Shown: in pieces, positions 26,495 to 36,232 of the stretch
Position numbering within the stretch: position 1 is the stretch's first letter
Layout of the letters: every line of letters begins with the position of its first letter
DNA from: Sphingobacteriales bacterium 39-19
Lineage (GTDB): Bacteria > Bacteroidota > Bacteroidia > Chitinophagales > Chitinophagaceae
Direction: 5' to 3'
Assembly (NCBI GenBank): GCA_001898465.1
Contig: MKTX01000004.1
Span: forward strand, 62,001-126,000
Length of the DNA: 64,000 nucleotides
Translations under genes and position numbers: made by a program
Notes under the pieces: model-generated
Databases searched by the model: none
What the model saw: only the letters and a program-made list of their open reading frames with translations
Told to the model about the DNA's origin: nothing

Positions 26495-27817
26495 TTACCT
26501 GCGGGGTAAACCCGGCATTCGCCCCATGGGCATTTTGTTCATCATTTTCATCATCCCTTTCATTTGATCGAATTGTTTGATGAATTGATTTACTTCCTGG
26601 ATGTCTTTTCCGCTGCCTCTAGCAATACGTTGCTTTCGGGAAGGATTTATAAGGTCGGGGTTACGCCTTTCCTGGATCGTCATAGAATTGATGATGGCTT
26701 CAATGCCTATAAAAGATTTATCATCTACATCCACATCTTTAATTTGCTTGCCCACGCCGGGGATCATACCCATCAGGTCTTTAATATTCCCCATTTTTTT
26801 TATTTGCTGCAGTTGAGTTTTAAAATCTTCGAAATCAAATTGATTTTTACGGATCTTTTTTTCCAGCCGGGCTGCTTCTGCTTCATCAAACTGTTCCTGG
26901 GCTTTTTCTACCAGGCTAACGATATCGCCCATGCCTAGAATTCGCTGTGCCATCCTTTCAGGATAAAACACATCCAGGGTATCCATCTTTTCACCATTGC
27001 TGGTAAATTTAATTGGCTTTTTTACGGTATTTCTTATTGAAAGCGCCGCCCCGCCCCGGGTATCCCCATCCAGCTTTGTAAGTACCACGCCTGTAAAATC
27101 AAGCCGTTCATTAAAGGTTGCTGCTGTGTTTACTGCATCCTGACCCGTCATACTATCCACCACAAATAAGATCTCCTGTGGCTTTACTGCATTTTTAATA
27201 TTTGCCACTTCATTCATCATTACTTCATCTACAGCTAAGCGACCCGCCGTATCAATAATGATTACATTCTTATTTTTTGCTTTGGCTTCTTTAATTGCAT
27301 TTTGAGCAATAAGCACCGCATCCTTTGTTTCTCTTTCTACATAAACATCCACCTGTATTTGTTCACCCAATACTTCTAACTGGTCCATGGCGGCGGGACG
27401 ATAGATATCGGCAGCCACCAATAAAGGCGATTTTCCTTTTTTTGTTTTTAAGTAATGAGCCAGTTTTCCGCTAAAGGTAGTTTTACCACTACCCTGCAAC
27501 CCGGCTATTAAAATAATGGCCGGGTTGCCATGTATATTAAATTCACTTTCGGTTCCCCCCATTAATTCGGTAAGTTCGTCTTTTACGATTTTTACCATTT
27601 GCTGGCCGGGGTTTACTGCCAGCAATACTTTTGAACCAATGGCTTTTTCCTTTACCCTGTCAGTAAAATCTTTTGAAATTTTATAATTCACATCCGCATC
27701 TACCAATGCCCGGCGAATATCTTTTACGGTATTGGCAATATTGAGTTCGGTTATGCGGCCTTCTCCTTTTATATTCTTAAATGCCGATTCTAATTTTTCG
27801 CTGAGTGAATTAAACAT
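26495..27817 (-). CDS. ffh: Signal recognition particle protein Ffh
   Basis: The protein has 440 aa and is the GTPase that, with 4.5S RNA, brings nascent membrane proteins to FtsY. The N domain is residues 1-90. The G domain has GLQGSGKTTFSGKLA (P-loop), DTAGRLAVDE and TKLDGDTRGGAAL. The M domain from about residue 300 is Met-rich, with SRKQRIARGSG, and ends MNKMPMGRMPGLPRR. No SRP RNA gene was seen nearby. It is a single-gene unit. Confidence 0.97.
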   Translation of the reverse strand: MFNSLSEKLESAFKNIKGEGRITELNIANTVKDIRRALVDADVNYKISKDFTDRVKEKAIGSKVLLAVNPGQQMVKIVKDELTELMGGTESEFNIHGNPAIILIAGLQGSGKTTFSGKLAHYLKTKKGKSPLLVAADIYRPAAMDQLEVLGEQIQVDVYVERETKDAVLIAQNAIKEAKAKNKNVIIIDTAGRLAVDEVMMNEVANIKNAVKPQEILFVVDSMTGQDAVNTAATFNERLDFTGVVLTKLDGDTRGGAALSIRNTVKKPIKFTSNGEKMDTLDVFYPERMAQRILGMGDIVSLVEKAQEQFDEAEAARLEKKIRKNQFDFEDFKTQLQQIKKMGNIKDLMGMIPGVGKQIKDVDVDDKSFIGIEAIINSMTIQERRNPDLINPSRKQRIARGSGKDIQEVNQFIKQFDQMKGMMKMMNKMPMGRMPGLPRR

Positions 27818-28142
27818 AGTTTTGAGTGTATCTTTAGCTGTTTTTCTTGACTGGCTGCAAAAGTAAGATAATTGTGTAATGTATGTTTTTAAACAGGTAT
27901 TGAATTTTATAATTTGAATATATTCTTTTAATTCAATCCATAAGTAATTGTCACGCTAATGAACAGGACAGACTGGCATATGAGCACTTAATATGGGCAC
28001 AAAATATGAATGCTGCCATACAATTTTTTGGCTCAACTGCCAACTGTGGCTTATACTGTTAATTCCTGTAGCTGTCGTTTTTTATATGAAAGGGTTGCAA
28101 AATATTGATATGCAAAAAAAATATAAGTATAGCTACATATTT
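27818..28142 (-). promoter_or_regulatory. ffh-sucA intergenic region with ffh -7 box at 27858-27865
   Basis: Minus-strand TACTTTTG at 27858-27865 is a TAnnTTTG box about 40 bases before the ffh ATG. The rest of this 325-base gap is AT-rich; I see no ORF, tRNA, SRP RNA or clear hairpin in it. Confidence 0.5.
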
Positions 28143-30884
28143 TTAAATACTAAATGCCTTTTCTAAAATAGCGGCTTGTTCTACTTTATGTATTTTGCCA
28201 TACCCAGTAGCTGTGGCCGCACTTGGCTTACGGCTAATAATATGAAAATTTACGGTATTCAAATTCATGCGCAGATAGGTAGCGGCTCCCATATTGAGTG
28301 GTTCTTCCTGTACCCAATACCATATTGCCTTATTGTATTTTGTATATAACTCAACCAATTGCTGCTGGGGTAAAGGGTAGAGTTGCTCTAATCTTACCAG
28401 GGCAATATCTTTTCTGTTTTCATTTTTCTTTTTCTCTTCCAAATCAAAATATATTTTGCCGCTACAGAGTAAAACTTTGGTAATGGCAGAAGGGTCTGTA
28501 ACGCCAGGATCATCTATCAGTTCTTTAAAACCGCCAGTGGTAAATTCGGTAACAGTGCTGTAGCTACCGGGATGGCGCAGGTTTGCCTTAGGTGAAAAAT
28601 TAATAAGGGGTTTGCGGAATGGCCAGGCCAGTTGGCGGCGTAAACCATGAAAAAAGTTTGCAGCAGTAGTGATATTCGTTACAATAATATTTAATTCGGC
28701 GCACATTTGTAAAAAGCGTTCCATACGGCCACTGCTATGCTCAGGCCCCTGGCCTTCGTAGCCGTGGGGCAATAATAAAACCAGTCCGTTCATCCGGTGC
28801 CATTTGGTTTCTGCTGCACAAATAAACTGATCGATGATGGTTTGTGCGCCATTACAAAAATCGCCAAATTGAGCTTCCCACACAACCAGGGCATTGGGGT
28901 TTGCCATACTGTAACCATATTCAAACCCCAGCACTGCATACTCACTTAGTAAAGAATTAAAAATGCGAAAAGGGCCCTGTGTTTCTGTAAAATGATTTAA
29001 GCGGTTGTATGATTCATTGGTATTTTCATCTCTTAAGCAGGCATGGCGATGGCTAAAAGTTCCCCGTTTTACATCCTGCCCGCTCATGCGCACATCTTTA
29101 CCTTCTACCAGTAAGCTGCCATAGGCCATCAATTCTGCCGTTGCCCAATCCACTTTATTTTCATCATGCAGTAATTTTATTTTATCGTTAAGTAATTTTT
29201 CAATTTTACGCAATGGTTTAAAATCATCGGGAGTCTTCATCAGTCCGTCGAACAAAAGAGTAAATTCCTTTTTCGTAATTGCAGTTACCGGGGAAGATAT
29301 AAAATCAGCATCTACAGCGGTACGCAAACTCTTCCACCATAATTCGGGTAACTGGTAACTATAGGGAAGCGGGTTTTGCTTTACTTCATCAAGCCTTTCC
29401 TGCAGCCCGTCTAAAAATGCTTTTTCCATTTCTTTTGCCAAATCACGGGCATCGGGCTCGCCATTTTCAATTAAGTATTGAGTATATACTTCACGGGGGT
29501 TTAAATGCTTTTCGATGATGGCGTACAGCATGGGTTGGGTAAACTTGGGTTCATCGCCTTCGTTATGGCCATGCCTGCGATAGCAAAGCATATCAATAAA
29601 AATATCACTATTAAATTCCTGGCGGTACTGGGTTGCAATTTCTGCCACTTTTACCACGGCTTCTGCATCATCGCCATTTACATGTAATACCGGGGCCTGT
29701 ACAATTGATGCCAGTGAAGTGCAATAATCACTGGTACGGGCATCATCATAATCGGTGGTAAACCCTATTTGATTATTTATAACAAAATGAATGGTACCCC
29801 CGGTATAGTATCCGGGGAGCCCGCTCATTTGAAGCACTTCATAAACTACACCCTGGCCGGCTAAAGAAGCATCTCCATGAATGAGGATGGGTAAAATTTT
29901 ATCGTAATCGCTATTATAAAGTACATTGGCCTTACAACGGCTAAAGCCCATCACCACCGGGTCTACCGCTTCCAGGTGCGAAGGGTTGGGGCAAAGTTTT
30001 AAACTTATTTTTTTACCTGTTACTGTTTCAATTTCACTGCCATACCCCAGGTGATACTTTACATCCCCGGAGCCCATGGTTGTATCGGTAGGGGCAGCGC
30101 CTTCAAATTCATTAAAGATTTGGGCATAAGTTTTACCCATAATATTGGCAAGTACATTCAGCCGACCCCGGTGGGCCATACCTATCACCACTTCTTCTAC
30201 CCCGCTATTGGCCGAGGTATTAATGATTGCATCCAGTGCGGCAATGGTTGTTTCTCCCCCTTCTAAACTAAATCTTTTTTGGCCAATAAATTTGGTGTGT
30301 AAAAATTTTTCGAACATCACACCCTGGTTTAGCTTTTCCAGTATCCGTTTTTTTTGTTCTATCGGTACGGTATCATGAAAACGGCCTTCCATTGCCTGGG
30401 TTAACCATTCTATTTTTTCAGCATTGTTCAATGATTCTATTTCGATACCTACATGCCGGGTATATGATTTCTGAAGCCGGTCAAGAATATTTTTTAAGGA
30501 TGCTTTACCTAAGCCAATAAATTTACCTGCTTCAAAAGCAGTTTCCAAATCGGCTTCCGACAAGCCAAAAAAAGAAAGATCCAGGTTTGCTTTACGATCT
30601 TTACGCTCCCGGATAGGGTTTGTTTTGGCAATAAGATGCCCTTTTTTTCGATACGCTGCAATTAATTGGTATACTGAAAATTCTTTGTCTAAATTACCCG
30701 GGGTGCCTGTAGCCGCAGGCGCTTTACCATTTTGAGAAGGAATGCCCGTACTCACCGCAAAATCAAATCCTTCGAAAAACTTGCGCATTTCGGGATCAAT
30801 ACTGGCAGGATCTTTTAAAAAATCGTGGTATAAATTCTCTATATAGGCGGGGTGCGAACCGGTTATGAATTGAAAATCCTTCAT
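28143..30884 (-). CDS. sucA: 2-oxoglutarate dehydrogenase E1 component
   Basis: The protein has 913 aa, the usual length for OdhE1. It is thiamine-diphosphate dependent and decarboxylates 2-oxoglutarate in the TCA cycle, passing succinyl to lipoyl-E2. Visible features are the N-terminal E1 segment (SHPAYIENLYHDFLKDPASID), the MAHRGRLNVLANIMGK region, HGDASLAGQGVVYEVLQMS, the phosphate-binding RRHGHNEGDEPKFTQP and LLPHGYEGQGPEHSSGRMERFLQ. The E2 gene sucB is not next to it. A lipoate ligase gene lies divergently upstream. Confidence 0.97.
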   Translation of the reverse strand: MKDFQFITGSHPAYIENLYHDFLKDPASIDPEMRKFFEGFDFAVSTGIPSQNGKAPAATGTPGNLDKEFSVYQLIAAYRKKGHLIAKTNPIRERKDRKANLDLSFFGLSEADLETAFEAGKFIGLGKASLKNILDRLQKSYTRHVGIEIESLNNAEKIEWLTQAMEGRFHDTVPIEQKKRILEKLNQGVMFEKFLHTKFIGQKRFSLEGGETTIAALDAIINTSANSGVEEVVIGMAHRGRLNVLANIMGKTYAQIFNEFEGAAPTDTTMGSGDVKYHLGYGSEIETVTGKKISLKLCPNPSHLEAVDPVVMGFSRCKANVLYNSDYDKILPILIHGDASLAGQGVVYEVLQMSGLPGYYTGGTIHFVINNQIGFTTDYDDARTSDYCTSLASIVQAPVLHVNGDDAEAVVKVAEIATQYRQEFNSDIFIDMLCYRRHGHNEGDEPKFTQPMLYAIIEKHLNPREVYTQYLIENGEPDARDLAKEMEKAFLDGLQERLDEVKQNPLPYSYQLPELWWKSLRTAVDADFISSPVTAITKKEFTLLFDGLMKTPDDFKPLRKIEKLLNDKIKLLHDENKVDWATAELMAYGSLLVEGKDVRMSGQDVKRGTFSHRHACLRDENTNESYNRLNHFTETQGPFRIFNSLLSEYAVLGFEYGYSMANPNALVVWEAQFGDFCNGAQTIIDQFICAAETKWHRMNGLVLLLPHGYEGQGPEHSSGRMERFLQMCAELNIIVTNITTAANFFHGLRRQLAWPFRKPLINFSPKANLRHPGSYSTVTEFTTGGFKELIDDPGVTDPSAITKVLLCSGKIYFDLEEKKKNENRKDIALVRLEQLYPLPQQQLVELYTKYNKAIWYWVQEEPLNMGAATYLRMNLNTVNFHIISRKPSAATATGYGKIHKVEQAAILEKAFSI

Positions 30885-31035
30885 GATAAAAGAATTTTTT
30901 AAAATTTGGCTTTAATAATGGCTGCAAATATCGGCTTTTAAACTGAACAAAAACAGGGGAATTGGTTAAATCGAAATTAAAAAAGAGGATACCCGCCGCA
31001 TCTCCTTAAAATTTCAAATTGCTCCTACCGCTTCT

Positions 31036-31043
31036 TATCTTTG
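31036..31043 (+). promoter_or_regulatory. -7 box (TATCTTTG) ahead of the lipoate ligase gene
   Basis: An exact TAnnTTTG match, 22 bases before the ATG at 31066. Confidence 0.55.
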
Positions 31044-31065
31044 TGCCCCTAAAATATAAAATTGT

Positions 31066-32046
31066 ATGCTTTGTATTCATCATCATTCTACAGATCCTTA
31101 TTTTAATATTGCTACGGATGAATATATCTTTAAACATATAGCCGAAGACTGTTTCATGCTTTGGCAAAACGATAATGCGATTATAGTGGGCAAACATCAG
31201 AATACGCTTTCAGAAATAAATTATGATTATGTAAAAGCCCAAAATATTCATGTGGTAAGGCGGCTTTCGGGGGGCGGGGCCGTGTATCATGATATGGGAA
31301 ACCTTAATTTCTCTTTTACCAAAACAGGCGATGAAGGGTCTTTAATGGATTTTGAGAAATACACCCTGCCCATAATAGAAGTATTACAAAGCCTGGGTGT
31401 AAATGCCCGTTTTGAAGGACGTAACGATATAAGTGTAGAGGGTAAAAAAATTTCGGGCAATGCTGAGCATATATTTAAAAATAAAGTACTTCATCATGGT
31501 ACTTTACTCTTTGCTTCTGAAATGAAAAATATCAGCGAAGCTTTGCGCATTAACCCCTTGAAATATGTAGATAAAGCGGTAAAATCTATCCCTAAAAGAG
31601 TAACCAATATTGCCCAATATTTAAATACACCCATTACGATAGATGAATTTGCAGAAAAGATTATGGCTCATATTGTAGCTACCAATCCGCAGGCCCGTAT
31701 GTACACATTTACCCCCGGCGACCTGGAGGCCATTGGTAAAATAAAAGATGAAAAATATGCAACGGATGCCTGGAATTATGGTTACTCGCCGGATTATAGT
31801 TTTAAAAAGGGGATCAGAACCAAGGGCGGTACGCTGGAAATGAATTTAGATGTGGAGAAAGGAGTTATACAAAGGGTAAAAATACTGGGTGATTTTTTTA
31901 ATAAAAAAGATATATCAGAAATCGAAAGGGCCCTGGAGCATACAGCACATAATGAAGAAGCCATAAAAGCCATTTTAAATCAATACCAAATTGATGATTA
32001 TTTTATAAATTTTACAGCCGAAGAATTGATGGAAGCGATGTTTTAA
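31066..32046 (+). CDS. lplA: Lipoate-protein ligase
   Basis: The protein has 326 aa. It activates lipoate with ATP and attaches it to lysines on E2 and GcvH proteins. Family motifs are VVRRLSGGGAVYHDMGNLNFSF, NDISVEGKKISGNAEH and HHGTLLFASEM. The C-terminal accessory domain (about residues 225-326) is present, so this is a full ligase and not an LipB-type transferase. It is divergent from sucA, whose complex needs lipoate, which is a sensible pairing. Confidence 0.93.
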   Translation: MLCIHHHSTDPYFNIATDEYIFKHIAEDCFMLWQNDNAIIVGKHQNTLSEINYDYVKAQNIHVVRRLSGGGAVYHDMGNLNFSFTKTGDEGSLMDFEKYTLPIIEVLQSLGVNARFEGRNDISVEGKKISGNAEHIFKNKVLHHGTLLFASEMKNISEALRINPLKYVDKAVKSIPKRVTNIAQYLNTPITIDEFAEKIMAHIVATNPQARMYTFTPGDLEAIGKIKDEKYATDAWNYGYSPDYSFKKGIRTKGGTLEMNLDVEKGVIQRVKILGDFFNKKDISEIERALEHTAHNEEAIKAILNQYQIDDYFINFTAEELMEAMF

Positions 32047-32057
32047 AATGGAATATA

Positions 32058-34100
32058 TTAATTCAAATTTTTTATATACCGGTAAATCTGTAACTGGGCA
32101 TTGTTTTTAACCGGGCCGGTTATAAAAGTTTGTTTCATGTTAGAATCTAATTGAACCAGTTTTGTAGTGTCATTCCATTGCAGGTCAAAATAATCCAGTA
32201 TTTGCTTTCGGTTTCGGGCATCTTTTATTTTTATAGCAACTTCAATCCTTCTTCTTATATTCCGAATCATTAAATCTGCCGACCCCATTACCACAGTAGC
32301 TGTTTCTCCTTCTCCAAAAATAAAAAGCCGGCTATGTTCCAGGTATTTATCAACTAAGCGCCGGATGGTAATATTTTCTGTTTCTCCTTTTAATCCGGGT
32401 ACTAAGCAACATACGCTACGCACCAGGAGCTGAATGGTTACACCGGCCCGGGATGCTTTTTTAAAAAGTTCCAGTATTTTGGGTTCCTCCAGGTTGTTTA
32501 CTTTAATACGGATTAAACCCTTGCCTTCTTTTTTTGCTTTTGTTATTTCTTTGTACACTGCTTTTTCAATCTCGTCTTTCATATTAAACTGGCTTACCCA
32601 AAGATCATTAAAACGGAGGTTCATTTTTTGCAAAGGCGATATGTTTTTAGTGAGGTATAAAAACAAAGTATTCATTTCATTACATACTCTTTTATCGGTA
32701 GTAAACAATACATGATCGGTATAAAAGCCGGCAGTATTTTCATTAAAATTACCCGTGCTTAAAATGGCATAATTTTTCAATTCATTTTTAACTTTTTTCT
32801 TTACTAACCCTATTTTAGAATGAATCTTTATAGTAGGGCTGCTATAGATCAGCTTGACGCCCGCCTGCTTCATAATACGGCTCCATTTAATATTATTGGC
32901 TTCATCAAAACGGGCTTTTAACTCAATGAATGCGGTTACTTTCTTCCCGTTTTTTGCCGCACTGATCAATGCATTTACGATATGCGATTCTACCGCCACC
33001 CGGTATAGTGTAATATAAATTTCCTGTACATCGGCATCTATAGCAGCCTGGTTAAAAAATGCAAGCACCGGCACATAGGAATTATATGGCAAATGCAATA
33101 AAATCTCCTTTTCGTCTATCGCTTCAAAAATCTCTCCCCTCACGGTGGATGAAGGATATAAAATAGGCTCCTGCCGGGGATATAATAAAGATGTATCCGG
33201 GCAGGGAAATTCAAAAAGATCGCTCATATTATGATACCGGCCCCCTTCATACATATTAGCGGGTTCTACCTGGAACATGGTTGCCAAAAAAGTACGCAAT
33301 TCATCATCCATACCGGATTCGTATAAAAAGCGGGAAGCTAACCCAAAATCTCTTTTAGATATTTGTTTCTCTATTTTTTCTAATAAATCGCCGGTAAAAT
33401 CATAATCGGGTACCAGGTCGGCATTGCGGTTAAATTTTACACTGTTTATCTTTATTATTTCATTGCCCGGAAAAAGCATCGGCATATTTTCACGAATAAT
33501 ATCATCAATAAAAATCACATAATGCATTCCGCCAATGGGGGCAAGCTGGTAAAAACGTTGTAATTTTTTATTGGGAATATTTACGGCAACATGTTGTACT
33601 TTTTCTGTGCTTTCATCTTTTATTGTTACAATAAAATATAAATAATTGTTTTGAGGTGTAAAGTTATCCTTTGCTTTTACATTTAAAATAACGGGTTGAA
33701 TAAACGACAATACTTCGGACAAGAAAATTTCTGTTACCGCTGCTGTATGTTCCGGCCTAATGGCCTGTTGGTAATAAAAAAACAGGTTATGTATTTTCAA
33801 TTGCGGAATAATATCCCGGGTTAAAACCTGTTCAAACTCTTTTACATGTTTATTGATAATTCCCTGTGCTTTTTGAGCCAGGTTTTTAGTAAGAGCAGTC
33901 TTTTCTTTTTTAATGGTTTTCTTACTTAATTTAGAGAGGGCCTGTAAGGCGGGGAAACGAACCCTGAAAAATTCATCCTGGTTAGAAGAAAAAATGGCCA
34001 GGAATTTTATTCTTTCATAAAGGGGAACGGAAGGGTCTTTGGCTTCCATCAAAACCCGGTAATTAAAACCCAGCCAACTTATATCCCTGTTAAAGTACAT
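32058..34100 (-). CDS. ppk1: Polyphosphate kinase 1
   Basis: The protein has 680 aa and makes polyphosphate reversibly from ATP. It begins YFNRDISWLGFNYRVLMEAKD, typical for PPK1. The two phospholipase-D-like catalytic domains contain ELKARFDEANNIKWSRIM and the phosphorylated His in PTIKIHSKIGLVKKK. A second conserved region is LLVRSVCCLVPGLKGETENI. It is convergent with lplA, with 11 bases between the genes, and monocistronic as far as visible. Confidence 0.96.
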   Translation of the reverse strand: MYFNRDISWLGFNYRVLMEAKDPSVPLYERIKFLAIFSSNQDEFFRVRFPALQALSKLSKKTIKKEKTALTKNLAQKAQGIINKHVKEFEQVLTRDIIPQLKIHNLFFYYQQAIRPEHTAAVTEIFLSEVLSFIQPVILNVKAKDNFTPQNNYLYFIVTIKDESTEKVQHVAVNIPNKKLQRFYQLAPIGGMHYVIFIDDIIRENMPMLFPGNEIIKINSVKFNRNADLVPDYDFTGDLLEKIEKQISKRDFGLASRFLYESGMDDELRTFLATMFQVEPANMYEGGRYHNMSDLFEFPCPDTSLLYPRQEPILYPSSTVRGEIFEAIDEKEILLHLPYNSYVPVLAFFNQAAIDADVQEIYITLYRVAVESHIVNALISAAKNGKKVTAFIELKARFDEANNIKWSRIMKQAGVKLIYSSPTIKIHSKIGLVKKKVKNELKNYAILSTGNFNENTAGFYTDHVLFTTDKRVCNEMNTLFLYLTKNISPLQKMNLRFNDLWVSQFNMKDEIEKAVYKEITKAKKEGKGLIRIKVNNLEEPKILELFKKASRAGVTIQLLVRSVCCLVPGLKGETENITIRRLVDKYLEHSRLFIFGEGETATVVMGSADLMIRNIRRRIEVAIKIKDARNRKQILDYFDLQWNDTTKLVQLDSNMKQTFITGPVKNNAQLQIYRYIKNLN

Positions 34101-34322
34101 TTTACCATTTATTATTTATACACCCAAATTACTGGCTTTCAATGTTGTTTCAAAATATGAAGGTAAGTGCAGCCAGGCGATAATGACAAAAAACAGCTAT
34201 AAAACCCCTTTTTATAACAAAAAAATAAAATATGGCATTTTAAAACAGGCATTCCATAAAATCCTAAAAATTAAGCTGGCAAAATATATTCTTAAAAATG
34301 ATATAGTTTTAAGGAATCTCCT

Positions 34323-34330
34323 TATCTTTG
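34323..34330 (+). promoter_or_regulatory. rpsT -7 box (TATCTTTG)
   Basis: An exact TAnnTTTG match, 23 bases before the ATG at 34354. It lies inside an upstream open frame and so decides the start of rpsT. Confidence 0.65.
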
Positions 34331-34353
34331 CAACCCAAAATTTAGATTTCAGT

Positions 34354-34611
34354 ATGGCAAATCATGCAGCAACCAAAAAAGATGTACGTCAGAGTACCAA
34401 GCGTAACGAGAGAAACCGGTATTACGGTAAAACGACCCGTAACGCTATACGTGATATCAGGACATTAACCGATAAAAAAGCTGCTTCAGAAAAGCTTCCT
34501 ACCGTTGAATCAATGATTGATAAACTGGCTCAAAGAGGTACCATTCATAAAAATAAAGCCGCTAATTTAAAAAGAAAATTAGCTTTGAAAATAAACAGAT
34601 TAGACAAATAG
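34354..34611 (+). CDS. rpsT: 30S ribosomal protein S20
   Basis: From the ATG at 34354 the protein is 85 aa, the right length for S20, and begins MANHAATKKDVRQSTKRNER. It binds the 5' domain and helix 44 of 16S rRNA. The frame is open 57 codons further upstream (from 34183), but that part is not S20-like and contains the promoter box. A hairpin terminator follows. Confidence 0.95.
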   Translation: MANHAATKKDVRQSTKRNERNRYYGKTTRNAIRDIRTLTDKKAASEKLPTVESMIDKLAQRGTIHKNKAANLKRKLALKINRLDK

Positions 34612-34644
34612 TTCTGCTCTGTAATTGTATTATTATTTTTTATA

Positions 34645-34676
34645 AAGCCCCTCAAATAAACTTTTGATGGGCTTTT
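34645..34676 (+). terminator. Intrinsic terminator after rpsT
   Basis: AAGCCCCTCAAA (34645-34656) pairs with TTTGATGGGCTT (34663-34674), 11 of 12 positions, and ends in T. Confidence 0.8.
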
Positions 34677-34722
34677 GTAGTTTAATAATAAAGTTCTTAT
34701 TTCAGATATAACACATACGAAA

Positions 34723-36165
34723 ATGAATAACCTACGCTTACTTAAAAAATTACACCTCTGCGTATTTACCCTTCTTATTTCACTCAGTTCTTTTGCACAA
34801 ATACCTGCCGGCTATTACGATGCAGCCACCGGCCTCAGTTGCCAGGAATTAAAAACGGCTTTAAAAACAATAACCAATACAGGAACCGGGCAGCTCAGTT
34901 ACACCCCGGGCCTTTGGAATGCTTATGGCGTAACGGATATTAAACCGGGATCTGCCAATTTAATATGGGACATATATACGGATGATAATGATCCCAACAC
35001 ACCTGAGACTTTTAATTTCACTTATATTACCAATCAGTGTGGAAATTATAATTCTGAAGGAGACTGTTATAACCGGGAACATACCACTCCTGCTTCCTGG
35101 TTTAATGATGCTGCCCCCATGTACACCGATATTCATCATATTCTCCCTACCGATGGTTGGGTAAATAATAAGAGAGGTAATTATCCTTACGGAAATGTTA
35201 CCAACGCAACATACACTTCTATAGATAACCAAAGTAAATTGGGTACCGGAAATAATTTTGGATATACAGGAACCGTATTTGAACCATTTGCTGCATTTAA
35301 AGGAGACCTGGCCAGGATAGCGCTCTACATGGCAACCCGCCACGAAGACCGCATCATTGCCAATAACTGGGCAGGTGGCACAGAAGCAAACAGGGCCATG
35401 CTGCAAGCCGGCGAAGAAGGCCTGGATGCAGCAGGCAGGCGGCTCCAAATTTATGATGCCTGGTATTTAAAAACCTTGTTTGCCTGGATGGCCCAGGACC
35501 CCGTAAGCCAAAAAGAAATTGACCGGAATAATGCGATTTATTACAACACTATTCAACATAACCGAAACCCTTTTGTAGATCACCCCGAATATGCCGCCAT
35601 GATTTGGCAGTGCACCGGTTTAATTCCGGTTACCATTGTAAATTTTACAGCTGCTAAAAATAATAATAAAGTAAATTTAATCTGGCAGGCAACCCAGGAA
35701 GTAAATTTTAGAAATTATATTATACAACGCAGTACAAATGGTATTGACTTTAATGACCTTGCAACTGTAAATGGAGATAACCGGTATAATTATGATTTTA
35801 CTGATTTTAATTTACCCCATACTGCTATGGTTTACTATCGCTTAAAAGTAATGGACCTGGATGGTAAATTTTCTTACACCAAAATTATTCCTGTTAAATT
35901 AGATAATAAAATAGGCCAGGCCATTATATATCCCAATCCCAATTATGGCCAGGACCTGCAAGTGAGATTATCTGAAAGTTTAGCAGCCCAAAGCCAAATT
36001 GCAATAACCGATGTAACCGGTAAAATGGTTTTAAAAACCACAGCGCCCCAGGGAAATGTAAGTGTAACCCTGAATGTAAAAGCATTACCTGCAGGCAGGT
36101 ATTTCATAAAAATTTATAACGAGTTACAGCTAATCCATGAAAGTTTTGTATTGATAAGGCCCTGA
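34723..36165 (+). CDS. Secreted endonuclease I-family nuclease with T9SS sorting domain
   Basis: The protein has 480 aa, with a signal peptide (LCVFTLLISLSSFAQ). The endonuclease I domain is at about residues 35-300, with GDCYNREHTTPASWF, the catalytic DIHHILPTDGWVNNKRGNYP stretch and the end IYYNTIQHNRNPFVDHPEY. A fibronectin-like linker follows, then a C-terminal T9SS type A sorting domain (IIYPNPNYGQDLQVRLSES to LPAGRYFIKIYNE). It probably degrades extracellular DNA for nutrients. It is monocistronic with its own terminator. Confidence 0.93.
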   Translation: MNNLRLLKKLHLCVFTLLISLSSFAQIPAGYYDAATGLSCQELKTALKTITNTGTGQLSYTPGLWNAYGVTDIKPGSANLIWDIYTDDNDPNTPETFNFTYITNQCGNYNSEGDCYNREHTTPASWFNDAAPMYTDIHHILPTDGWVNNKRGNYPYGNVTNATYTSIDNQSKLGTGNNFGYTGTVFEPFAAFKGDLARIALYMATRHEDRIIANNWAGGTEANRAMLQAGEEGLDAAGRRLQIYDAWYLKTLFAWMAQDPVSQKEIDRNNAIYYNTIQHNRNPFVDHPEYAAMIWQCTGLIPVTIVNFTAAKNNNKVNLIWQATQEVNFRNYIIQRSTNGIDFNDLATVNGDNRYNYDFTDFNLPHTAMVYYRLKVMDLDGKFSYTKIIPVKLDNKIGQAIIYPNPNYGQDLQVRLSESLAAQSQIAITDVTGKMVLKTTAPQGNVSVTLNVKALPAGRYFIKIYNELQLIHESFVLIRP

Positions 36166-36191
36166 TAAATAAAAAGAATTTTTACATCCTT

Positions 36192-36221
36192 AAGGCTCCA
36201 TAATTTTGGAGCCTTATTAAT
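36192..36221 (+). terminator. Hairpin terminator after the nuclease gene
   Basis: AAGGCTCCA (36192-36200) pairs with TGGAGCCTT (36207-36215); the T-run after it is interrupted (ATTAATTTT), so the strength is uncertain. Confidence 0.65.
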
Positions 36222-36232
36222 TTTAAAGCAAT

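Noticed and set aside
27880..28140. Possible SRP RNA or tRNA between ffh and sucA
   Set aside because: No cloverleaf, GGAA-type SRP hairpin or strong stem was found in this AT-rich gap.
34183..34353. N-terminal extension of the S20 frame
   Set aside because: The extra 57 residues are not S20-like and contain the promoter box TATCTTTG, so translation most likely starts at 34354.
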